From NCBI GenBank assembly GCA_947177035.1, contig CAMWSS010000003.1, forward strand, positions 1 to 64,000: a stretch of DNA of 64,000 bases, read 5' to 3'. Within the stretch, counting starts at the first letter, position 1; the number at the start of each line of letters is the position of its first letter. Below are positions 57,296 through 64,000 of the stretch, one piece after another. A program made the translations under genes and the position numbers. This DNA is from an uncultured Porphyromonadaceae bacterium. Its GTDB lineage: Bacteria; Bacteroidota; Bacteroidia; Bacteroidales; Muribaculaceae. The notes under the pieces were generated by a model. The model was not told the DNA's origin, did not search any database, and saw only the letters and a program-made list of their open reading frames with translations.

Positions 57296-58048
57296 ATGGA
57301 TTTTCTTTCCGGACATACATTATTGATCGACAAGCCGCTGGGCTGGACATCGTTTGACGTGGTCAAGCGGGTGCGCGGCGTGCTGACGCGCCGCTATGGC
57401 ATGAAGCGGCTGAAAGTGGGCCATGCCGGAACCCTCGACCCGCTCGCCACCGGAGTGATGCTCGTGTGCACCGGAAAAGCCACGCGCATGATCGACACCC
57501 TCCAGGCCGGAGTGAAGGAATATGTCGCCACAATGGCGCTCGGAGCCACAACCCCGTCATTTGACCTCGAAACGGAAATCGACGCAACATATCCCACCGG
57601 CCACATCACCCGGGAACTGACCGAGGCAACGCTCACCCGGTTTCTGGGACGGATCGAACAGGTGCCCCCGGCATTCTCGGCCGTGAAGGTCGACGGAAAA
57701 CGGGCCTACAAAATGGCCCGGCAGGGCAAAACGCCCGAACTGAAGCCGAAAGTGCTTCACATCGACGAGCTTGAACTGCTGGAATTCGACCAGCAACAGA
57801 TAAAGGTGAGAGTGGTGTGCAGCAAAGGCACATACATCAGGGCACTGGCACGCGACATCGGAACCGCGCTCGGCTCCGGCGCACACCTGACGGCGCTCCG
57901 GCGCACACGCGTCGGAGAAGCCTGCATAGACCAGTGTCTCGACATCGAATCGGCCATCGAATGGCTCCGGACTGTCGAAATCGAATTCCCCGACGACGCC
58001 CGCCCCGACAACGGCAGCGCCTCAAACAACGAAACAACAACGAAATAA
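57296..58048 (+). CDS. truB: tRNA pseudouridine(55) synthase
   Basis: 250 aa. It converts U55 in the tRNA T-loop to pseudouridine. The catalytic Asp is in [27 protein letters not shown] and [20 protein letters not shown] are further family motifs, and [15 protein letters not shown] closes the active site. It follows uppP by 33 nt and precedes queA by 28 nt. Confidence 0.96.
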   Translation: MDFLSGHTLLIDKPLGWTSFDVVKRVRGVLTRRYGMKRLKVGHAGTLDPLATGVMLVCTGKATRMIDTLQAGVKEYVATMALGATTPSFDLETEIDATYPTGHITRELTEATLTRFLGRIEQVPPAFSAVKVDGKRAYKMARQGKTPELKPKVLHIDELELLEFDQQQIKVRVVCSKGTYIRALARDIGTALGSGAHLTALRRTRVGEACIDQCLDIESAIEWLRTVEIEFPDDARPDNGSASNNETTTK

Positions 58049-58076
58049 CTCAACCATATATATAACACCTCCGCCT

Positions 58077-59129
58077 ATGAAACTTTCGCAATTCAACTTC
58101 AGACTTCCCGAAGAATTGATTGCCCAGTATCCGCGTCCCTCGCGCGACGAATGCCGGCTGATGGTCATGCACCGATCGACCGGAAAGATCGAACACAAAA
58201 CCTTCAAAGACATTCTCGGCTACTTCGGCGACGGCGACGTGATGGTGTTCAACGACACCAAAGTGTTTCCGGCAAAACTCTACGGCAATAAAGAGAAGAC
58301 CGGCGCGCGCATCGAAGTGTTTCTGCTCCGCGAGCTGAACCCCGAACACAAACTCTGGGACGTGCTCGTGGAACCCGCCCGCAAAATCAGAATCGGCAAC
58401 AAACTCTATTTCGGCGACGACGACTCGCTGGTGGCCGAGGTGATCGACAACACCACTTCACGCGGACGCACACTCCGCTTCCTCTATGACGGGCCCCACG
58501 ACGAATTCAAGCGCGTGCTCTTCAGCATGGGCCAGACTCCGCTGCCCGAACACATCCGCCGCGAACCCGACCAGAACGACGCCGAAGCATTCCAGACAAT
58601 CTATGCGGCAAAAGAAGGCGCCGTGGTGGCGCCAGGAGCCGGACTGCACTTCTCGCGCGAGCTGATGAAACGCCTCGAAATCAAAGGAGTGGAACGCGGA
58701 TTCATGACCGTACACAGCGGACTCGGCACCTTCCGCGAAATCGACGTGGAAGACCTCTCGAAACACCGCATCGACTCCGAAGAGATCATCGTCGACGAAA
58801 CACTCGTCAACATGGTCAACTCGGCCAAAGACGCCGGCAAGCAGGTATGCGCAGTCGGAACCTCGGTGCTCCGCGGCATGGTAGGCGCCGAAACCATGGG
58901 CGGACACCTCAAGACGTTTACCGGCTGGAACAACAAATTCGTGTCGCCGCCTTATGACTTCACCGTGGCCACCTCGCTGGTCAGCAACTTCCACATGCCC
59001 CTGTCGACCATGCTCATGATGGTGGCCGCATTCGGCGGATACGAAACCGTGATGAAAGCCTACGACGCGGCCGTGGAGGAAAAATACTCCTTCGGCACAT
59101 ACGGCGACTCGCTGCTGCTGCTTCCCTGA
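58077..59129 (+). CDS. queA: S-adenosylmethionine:tRNA ribosyltransferase-isomerase
   Basis: 350 aa. It makes epoxyqueuosine in tRNA by transferring the ribosyl part of SAM. Motifs: [36 protein letters not shown] and the late TNL-equivalent stretch [19 protein letters not shown]. Normal length. Sits between truB and frr; two tRNA-modification genes are thus adjacent. Confidence 0.96.
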   Translation: MKLSQFNFRLPEELIAQYPRPSRDECRLMVMHRSTGKIEHKTFKDILGYFGDGDVMVFNDTKVFPAKLYGNKEKTGARIEVFLLRELNPEHKLWDVLVEPARKIRIGNKLYFGDDDSLVAEVIDNTTSRGRTLRFLYDGPHDEFKRVLFSMGQTPLPEHIRREPDQNDAEAFQTIYAAKEGAVVAPGAGLHFSRELMKRLEIKGVERGFMTVHSGLGTFREIDVEDLSKHRIDSEEIIVDETLVNMVNSAKDAGKQVCAVGTSVLRGMVGAETMGGHLKTFTGWNNKFVSPPYDFTVATSLVSNFHMPLSTMLMMVAAFGGYETVMKAYDAAVEEKYSFGTYGDSLLLLP

Positions 59130-59168
59130 TTTTTCTCACTTTTCATACTATCACCCCACCCCACTGTT

Positions 59169-59729
59169 ATGACAAATCCCCAGACCTATCTTGGCCCCGC
59201 CGAAGAAAAAATGGAACTCGCCGTGGCATACCTCGACGAATCACTCAGCCACATCCGCGCCGGAAAGGCCAACACAAAACTGCTCGACGGAATCCGCGTC
59301 GACTACTATGGATCGGCCGCACCCATCTCCAACGTAGCCAACGTGTCGGTGCCCGACGCCCGCACCATCGTCATCACCCCATGGGAAAAGTCGATGTTCA
59401 AGGAAATTGAAAAGGCCATCATCAACTCCGAACTCGGAATCATGCCCGAAAACAACGGCGAAGTGATCCGCCTGAGCATTCCCCCGCTCACTGAAGAACG
59501 CCGCAAACTGCTCGTGAAGCAGAGCAAGGCTGAAGCCGAAACCGCCAAAGTGTCGGTGCGCAACGCACGCCGCGATGCCATCGACGGACTCAAAAAAGCG
59601 GTCAAGCAAGGCATGCCCGAAGACGTTGAAAAAGACGCCGAAGCATCTGCCCAGAAGCTCCACGACAAATACCTCAAGCAGATCGACGAACTCTTCGCCC
59701 AGAAGGAGAAAGAGATCCTCACCGTCTGA
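59169..59729 (+). CDS. frr: Ribosome recycling factor
   Basis: 186 aa, usual length. Coiled-coil three-helix domain with the [19 protein letters not shown] motif, [28 protein letters not shown] and a long C-terminal helix. It splits post-termination ribosomes with EF-G. In many bacteria frr follows pyrH; here pyrH is in a separate operon about 16 kb away. Confidence 0.97.
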   Translation: MTNPQTYLGPAEEKMELAVAYLDESLSHIRAGKANTKLLDGIRVDYYGSAAPISNVANVSVPDARTIVITPWEKSMFKEIEKAIINSELGIMPENNGEVIRLSIPPLTEERRKLLVKQSKAEAETAKVSVRNARRDAIDGLKKAVKQGMPEDVEKDAEASAQKLHDKYLKQIDELFAQKEKEILTV

Positions 59730-59740
59730 CAATAATCCGA

Positions 59741-59776
59741 CGCAAACGCCCGGACTCAACCTCCGCGGCGTTTGCG
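59741..59776 (+). terminator. Hairpin after frr
   Basis: CGCAAACGCC (59741-59750) pairs with GGCGTTTGCG (59767-59776) around a 16-nt loop; no T tract. Confidence 0.6.
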
Positions 59777-59993
59777 CCGGAACTCAAAAACAGACACCTG
59801 CCATCAAATCATCTATCTGACAAACATACACCCACCAATCATCATCAAAAAAAACACCGTTTCATTATATACTATCTACAATTACACCATTGCAAAAATT
59901 CCAGCAACACCCATATTTAAAACGTTGACATATTTTCGCCCTTCTTTGATGATTATGACAACGTTAGTTATTACGCAACCCTCAATTGGAATT

Positions 59994-60590
59994 ATGAATA
60001 AATACATCGCAACAAAAGTCGCAATAATTGCCCTATTAGCAATTATTACCTCTCAGGCTGGAGGATGCAAGACCAACGAAAAGGCAACGACGAAAACGAC
60101 TGCTACCACTGAGCAGTTAGAAGATAGTGAACAGGTCGAAGGTATACGTTACGTGCCTTTCACAAGATATCCTGACAACAAACTGAATTTCTCCGCTAAA
60201 GGCGGCACGTTGGTATGCAAAGCCGACACGACGTTCGGAAGCAGGGCGTTTTATATCTGCGAAATACGGTTTGATGATGGCTACCGCTATTCCCTATATG
60301 GTGGAGGATACTATTATTATCATAAAGAAAATTTTGACTATGAATCCCAGGAATTTCCGTCTGAAATGCGCGGATATCCGGGGAATTGGGATCCTTGTCC
60401 GCTCACATTCAGATGGGTCACAGTGTTTCTTGACGGATATGACCTGTTGGTGACGGTTGAACCTAACGAAACCGGCAAAAAGCGACATTGCGAAATCGCC
60501 ATTGCTGATGAGAACTATGGCTGGATCGTTGAGTGCACACAGAGCAGAGGGCCTTACAAGACAAAAAAATCCAAAAAGAAGAAGCAATAG
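59994..60590 (+). CDS. Tandem lipoprotein A (duplicated, BACON-like end)
   Basis: 198 aa from the ATG at 59994; the longer track start (59772) is not supported. Lipobox ends at Cys25 (QAGGCKTN). A Thr/Lys-rich linker, a central aromatic-rich beta region (GGGYYYYHKENFDYE), a conserved block (RGYPGNWDPCPLTFRW) and a BACON-like end with a Lys-rich tail (KKSKKKKQ) follow. The gene is lower in GC than the neighbours. Its first ~50 codons and last third are nearly identical to the next gene, while the middle differs. I do not recognise a function; surface exposure is inferred. Confidence 0.8.
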   Translation: MNKYIATKVAIIALLAIITSQAGGCKTNEKATTKTTATTEQLEDSEQVEGIRYVPFTRYPDNKLNFSAKGGTLVCKADTTFGSRAFYICEIRFDDGYRYSLYGGGYYYYHKENFDYESQEFPSEMRGYPGNWDPCPLTFRWVTVFLDGYDLLVTVEPNETGKKRHCEIAIADENYGWIVECTQSRGPYKTKKSKKKKQ

Positions 60591-60625
60591 CAAAGCTACT
60601 GCGAACACTTTTTAAAATTGGAATC

Positions 60626-61222
60626 ATGAATAAATACATCGTAACAAAAGTCGCAATAATTGCCCTATTAGCAATTATTACCTCTCAGGCTGGAGGATGC
60701 AAGACCAACGAAAAGGCAACGACGAAAACGACTGCTACCACTGAGCAGTTAGAAGATAGTGAACAGGTCGAAGGTAGAGGTTACGTAAATTTCACAAGAT
60801 ATCCGGAAAATAAACTGAATTTCCCCGCTAAAGGCGACACGTTGGTCTGCAAAGCCAACACAAGTAGGAGAAGTATGTCTTTTTATATCTGCACAATCAA
60901 ATTTGATGATGACTACCGCTATTTCCTCTCAGATGGAGGATACTATTATTATCGAAAAGGTGAATTTGACTTAGACTCCAGGGAATGTATATCTGAGTTG
61001 CGCGGATATCCGGGGAATTGGGATCCTTGTCCGCTCACATTCAGATGGGTCACAGTGTTTCTTGACGGATATGACCTGTTGGTGACGGTTAAACCTAACG
61101 AAACCGGCAAAAAGCGACATTGCGAAATCATCATTTCCGATGAGGACTATGGCTGGATCGTTGAGTGCACACAGAGCAGAGGGCCTTACAAGCCAAAAAA
61201 ATCCAAAAAGAAGAAGCAATAG
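60626..61222 (+). CDS. Tandem lipoprotein B (duplicated, BACON-like end)
   Basis: 198 aa from the ATG at 60626, same length as its upstream copy. Same lipobox (QAGGCKTN), same linker and same C-terminal block and Lys-rich tail. The central ~65 residues differ at many positions (for example SDGGYYYYRKGEFDLDSRE against the other copy's GGGYYYYHKENFDYE), mostly in charged residues. A strong terminator follows. The pattern suggests a recent duplication with gene conversion at the ends or selection for change in the middle. Confidence 0.8.
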   Translation: MNKYIVTKVAIIALLAIITSQAGGCKTNEKATTKTTATTEQLEDSEQVEGRGYVNFTRYPENKLNFPAKGDTLVCKANTSRRSMSFYICTIKFDDDYRYFLSDGGYYYYRKGEFDLDSRECISELRGYPGNWDPCPLTFRWVTVFLDGYDLLVTVKPNETGKKRHCEIIISDEDYGWIVECTQSRGPYKPKKSKKKKQ

Positions 61223-61238
61223 CAAAGCTACTGACGCG

Positions 61239-61275
61239 AACACAAAGGCTCCCGACGTGGAGCCTTTGTGTTTAG
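61239..61275 (+). terminator. Intrinsic terminator after the tandem lipoproteins
   Basis: AACACAAAGGCTCC (61239-61252) pairs perfectly over 14 bp with GGAGCCTTTGTGTT (61259-61272), then TTT. Confidence 0.85.
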
Positions 61276-61367
61276 CTGTATTGGTCAAAAACTCCAAAAT
61301 GAATGCAAAAATGGGAATTATATCCTTTTTTAACATTTGGCCATAAGCCCATCGCACGGATTTTAAG

Positions 61368-61375
61368 TAACTTTG
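61368..61375 (+). promoter_or_regulatory. -7 element of the RND efflux operon
   Basis: TAACTTTG, about 73 nt before the adaptor ATG; the nearest TTTG upstream is 28 nt away, too far for a normal -33. Confidence 0.5.
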
Positions 61376-61448
61376 CACCCGATATATACCGACGATTTAA
61401 TAAATTTTTCCTCATTCAATTTCTTAAGGGATAAGACAGATTTCCATT

Positions 61449-62609
61449 ATGAAGCAAAAATTCAATTTCAAGGGACTGGCCACTGCAGTGGCCGCAGGCG
61501 CCCTTTGCGTGCTTTCGTCATGCGGTTCCAAAGAACAGGCAGGCCAGGGCGCCGGAATGGCCCCCTCGCTGGCCGTACAGACTGTAGCCCCTGGCTCAAT
61601 CCAGCTTGAATCCACTTTCCCCGCAACAATAAAGGGCAAGACTGACATCGACGTTCGCCCCATGGTGAGCGGAAACATAGTCTCTGTCCACGTCGATGAA
61701 GGACAGCGCGTCAACAAAGGCCAGCTGCTCTTCACCATCGACCAGGTGCCCTATCTCGCAGCAGTAGACCAGGCCCGCGCCTCGGTCAACGTGGCCAGCA
61801 CAGCAGTCGAGACTGCTCAGATCTCTTATAATTCAAACAAGGCGCTATTCGACAAAAACATCATCTCGGAACACGCCCTCCAGATCTCGGCCAACCAGCT
61901 CGCACAGGCCAAGGCCCAGCTCGCGCAGGCCAATGCCGGTCTGACCAACGCCGAAAAGAACCTGAGCTACACCCAGGTCGTGGCTCCGTCTGACGGCGTG
62001 GTCGGCTCGATCCCCCTGCGCGTCGGCGCCCTCGCATCGCCGTCCGGACAGGCTCTGACCACCGTCAGCGACAACTCCGAAGTCTATGCCTACTTCTCCA
62101 TCAACGAAAAAGATATCCTCTCAATGACCGACGGAGGCGCCAGCACTCTCGACGCGGCCATCGCGTCAATGCCCGAGGTGTCGCTCAAACTCGCCAACGG
62201 AACCACATTCCCCAACCCCGGCAAAGTTGCCACAGTCAGCGGCGTCATCGACCCGCAGACCGGATCGGCAACCGTGCGCGCGCTCTTCTCAAACGTCAAC
62301 AACATGCTGCGTTCTGGCTCAACCGGCTCAGTGGTGATGCCGGTCGAAACCACCGACGTGATCGTCATCCCGCAGAAGGCCACATATGAAGTGCAGGACA
62401 AAAAATTCGTCTTCACTGTCGACGAAAACAACACCCTCCACTCCACCGCCATCTCAATCCTGCCCCAGCAAGACGGACAGCACTATGTGGTGACCGAAGG
62501 CCTCAAGCCCGGCGACCGCATCGTCATCGAAGGCGTCGGCATGTCGGCCCGCGACGGAATCACCATCAACCCCGTCGATCCTGCCGCCAAAGCCGCCCCG
62601 CAACAGTAA
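61449..62609 (+). CDS. RND efflux periplasmic adaptor (membrane fusion protein), lipoprotein
   Basis: 386 aa, AcrA/MexA type. Lipobox ends at Cys26 (VLSSCGSK). Domains: biotinyl-lipoyl halves around VHVDEGQRVNKGQLLFTID and TQVVAPSDGVVGSIPLRVG, an alpha-helical hairpin between them (~105-170, Ala/Gln-rich coiled coil), beta-barrel and membrane-proximal domains toward the C-terminus. It links the inner-membrane pump encoded 46 nt downstream to an outer-membrane TolC-like channel, which should follow beyond the window. Confidence 0.95.
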   Translation: MKQKFNFKGLATAVAAGALCVLSSCGSKEQAGQGAGMAPSLAVQTVAPGSIQLESTFPATIKGKTDIDVRPMVSGNIVSVHVDEGQRVNKGQLLFTIDQVPYLAAVDQARASVNVASTAVETAQISYNSNKALFDKNIISEHALQISANQLAQAKAQLAQANAGLTNAEKNLSYTQVVAPSDGVVGSIPLRVGALASPSGQALTTVSDNSEVYAYFSINEKDILSMTDGGASTLDAAIASMPEVSLKLANGTTFPNPGKVATVSGVIDPQTGSATVRALFSNVNNMLRSGSTGSVVMPVETTDVIVIPQKATYEVQDKKFVFTVDENNTLHSTAISILPQQDGQHYVVTEGLKPGDRIVIEGVGMSARDGITINPVDPAAKAAPQQ

Positions 62610-62655
62610 CAAAAGTCACACTCTCAGTCACAGAACCAGAGATTAGAGAAAAAAC

Positions 62656-64000
62656 ATGAAGTTAAACACATTTATCAACCGCCCGGTACTATCCACGGTT
62701 ATCTCGATATTTATCGTGCTGCTGGGTCTGATCGGACTTGTGTCGCTGCCGATCACCCAGTTTCCTGACATAGCGCCGCCGACAATCTCGGTGTCAACGA
62801 CCTATAACGGCGCAAACGCACAGGCTGTGCTCAACTCGGTTATCGCCCCGCTGGAAGAAGCTATCAACGGCGCCGAGGGCATGACATACATGAAGTCGAC
62901 CGCCACAAACACCGGATCGGCCAACATATCAGTATATTTCGAACAGGGAATGGACCCCGACATGGCGGCTGTCGACGTGCAGAACCGCGTGGCCAAGGCC
63001 CAGAACCTGCTCCCTTCGGAAGTTAACCAGGTCGGCGTCCTCACCCAGAAACGACAGACTTCGATGCTGGTGGGCGTGGCCCTCTATGACAGCACCGGTG
63101 TCTATGACGCGGAATTCCTCGACAACTACATGAAGATCAACGTCATCCCCCGCCTCCAGCGCGTCTCGGGCGTGGGCGACGTGATGAGCTTCGGCGCCGA
63201 CTACTCGATGCGCGTATGGCTCAAGCCCGACGTCATGGCCCAATACGGCCTCGTGCCCTCCGACATAGCCGGCGTCATCGCCGAACAGAACATGGAAGCC
63301 GCCCCCGGCGGATTCGGACAACAGGGCAACCAGAGCTTCGAATACACCATGCGCTACCGCGGACGACTGGTAACCCCCGAAGAATTTGAAAACATCGTGG
63401 TCAGCGCCAACGCCAACGGCGACGTGCTCTACCTCAAAGACGTGGCCGACATCGAGCTGGGACGCGTGATGTATGGATTCGCCAACGCCCTCAACGGCTA
63501 TCCGTCGACATCGGCCATGGTGTTCCAGACCGCCGGATCAAACGCCACCCAGATCATCAACGACTGTCTGAAAGAGGTCGACGCCATGAAAGCCGACCTT
63601 CCCAAGGGACTCGCGTTCGCCATCCCGATGAACAACAACGACTTCCTCTATGCGTCGATCCACCACGTGATCCAGACCCTCATCGAAGCGTTCATCCTGG
63701 TGTTCCTTGTGACCTACCTCTTCCTCCAGGACATCCGCTCGACAATCATCCCCGCCATCGCCATCCCCGTGGCCCTGATCGGCACGTTCTTCCTGATGAA
63801 CATGATCGGATTCTCGCTCAACCTGATCACCCTGTCGGCCCTGGTGCTCGCCATCGCGATCGTGGTCGACGACGCCATCGTGGTGGTCGAGGCGGTCCAC
63901 GCCAAACTCGACGTGGGCTACAAATCCTCGCGCAAGGCAGCCATCGACGCCATGGGCGAAATCGGCGGAGCCATCGTCTCCATCACCCTTGTGATGATGC
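62656..64000 (+). CDS. RND efflux pump permease (AcrB/MexB type), N-terminal part
   Basis: Absent from the ORF track because it runs off the window. 448 codons are open from the ATG at 62656. The start (MKLNTFINRPVLSTVISIFIVL) and PITQFPDIAPPTISVSTTY are HAE1-family hallmarks; VFLVTYLFLQDIRSTIIPAIAIP and the proton-relay aspartates in IVVDDAIVVVEA (TM4) follow. About 1040 aa are expected in full. It forms an operon with the adaptor gene; substrates are probably drugs, bile acids or detergents (inference). Confidence 0.96.
   Translation, partial: MKLNTFINRPVLSTVISIFIVLLGLIGLVSLPITQFPDIAPPTISVSTTYNGANAQAVLNSVIAPLEEAINGAEGMTYMKSTATNTGSANISVYFEQGMDPDMAAVDVQNRVAKAQNLLPSEVNQVGVLTQKRQTSMLVGVALYDSTGVYDAEFLDNYMKINVIPRLQRVSGVGDVMSFGADYSMRVWLKPDVMAQYGLVPSDIAGVIAEQNMEAAPGGFGQQGNQSFEYTMRYRGRLVTPEEFENIVVSANANGDVLYLKDVADIELGRVMYGFANALNGYPSTSAMVFQTAGSNATQIINDCLKEVDAMKADLPKGLAFAIPMNNNDFLYASIHHVIQTLIEAFILVFLVTYLFLQDIRSTIIPAIAIPVALIGTFFLMNMIGFSLNLITLSALVLAIAIVVDDAIVVVEAVHAKLDVGYKSSRKAAIDAMGEIGGAIVSITLVMM

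Larger units (their letters stand above)
59994..61235 (+). repeat. 632-bp tandem duplication containing two lipoprotein genes
   Basis: Start codons are exactly 632 nt apart and both genes are 597 nt. The ~150 nt after each ATG differ at only a few positions and the last ~190 nt are nearly identical. The shared sequence continues past each stop (AGCAAAGCTACTG), and 8 nt before each ATG are shared apart from one base. Confidence 0.9.

Noticed and set aside
59772-59993. Upstream extension of tandem lipoprotein A
   Set aside because: The lipoprotein signal peptide begins at 59994, exactly as in the duplicate; the extension has no counterpart there.

Overview
The window looks like chromosomal DNA of a gut Bacteroidales bacterium, most likely Muribaculaceae or a close relative. 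Evidence: moderately high GC, very few Shine-Dalgarno sequences, and many upstream regions carrying the Bacteroidetes promoter pattern (-33 TTG/TTTG, about 20 nt, -7 TAnnTTTG). The gene content agrees: Bacteroidetes-type LptD and LptF/G, GldE-like CorC protein, DUF3098, DUF4919, BACON and M60 modules, a PurF starting MGGFFG, and C-terminal sorting-domain remnants. The genus is inference; no rRNA or tRNA gene was seen.

Layout. 0-4.6 kb (minus): start of a secreted protein, an Eis-like GNAT, ribBA and an LptF/LptG permease. 4.7-11.5 kb (plus): a small beta-barrel, an M60 mucin-type metalloprotease, DUF4919, two FKBP isomerases, a DUF4373 protein and a BspA-like C-terminal remnant. 11.6-22.9 kb: aspartate 4-decarboxylase, an SGNH esterase, rpmH (missed by the ORF track), mdh, a candidate 24-aa peptide, lptD, two acetyltransferases, a MalY/PatB C-S lyase, a phosphopantetheinyl transferase with a TPR protein, and a lone GH43-C2-like lectin domain. 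23.3-30.5 kb: ppdK, a lower-GC islet (four-helix-bundle protein plus class III Fic), then a minus-strand operon manA-ribE-(ABC ATPase/DUF4435 fusion).

30.7-45.3 kb: a RelA-type synthetase with a broken hydrolase motif, a lipoprotein, asd, rpoN, rubrerythrin, then a long minus-strand run (acyltransferase, rnhB, receiver-only regulator, comF, recX, prmC, a CCAD-repeat lipoprotein, gldE-like, pyrH, OmpA/TPR lipoprotein). 45.5-47.8 kb: purF, rplU-rpmA. 48-53.9 kb (minus): a sialic-acid operon nanA, AGE-family epimerase, a three-domain SGNH/sialate-O-acetylesterase/NanM-like kelch fusion, then a beta-carbonic anhydrase and a frameshifted signal-peptide/sorting-domain remnant. 54-64 kb: a lipoprotein, ftsX-DUF3098-uppP-truB-queA-frr, two tandem duplicated lipoproteins, and the start of an RND efflux operon.

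Most of the window is housekeeping. The parts most worth a second look are the single-chain ABC-ATPase/TOPRIM (DUF4435) protein resembling a fused PARIS AriA-AriB, next to the Fic islet; the triple-fusion sialic-acid enzyme; the mosaic tandem lipoproteins; the 21-bp-spaced GTTACA array; and several promoters placed so close to the start codon that the mRNA should be leaderless.
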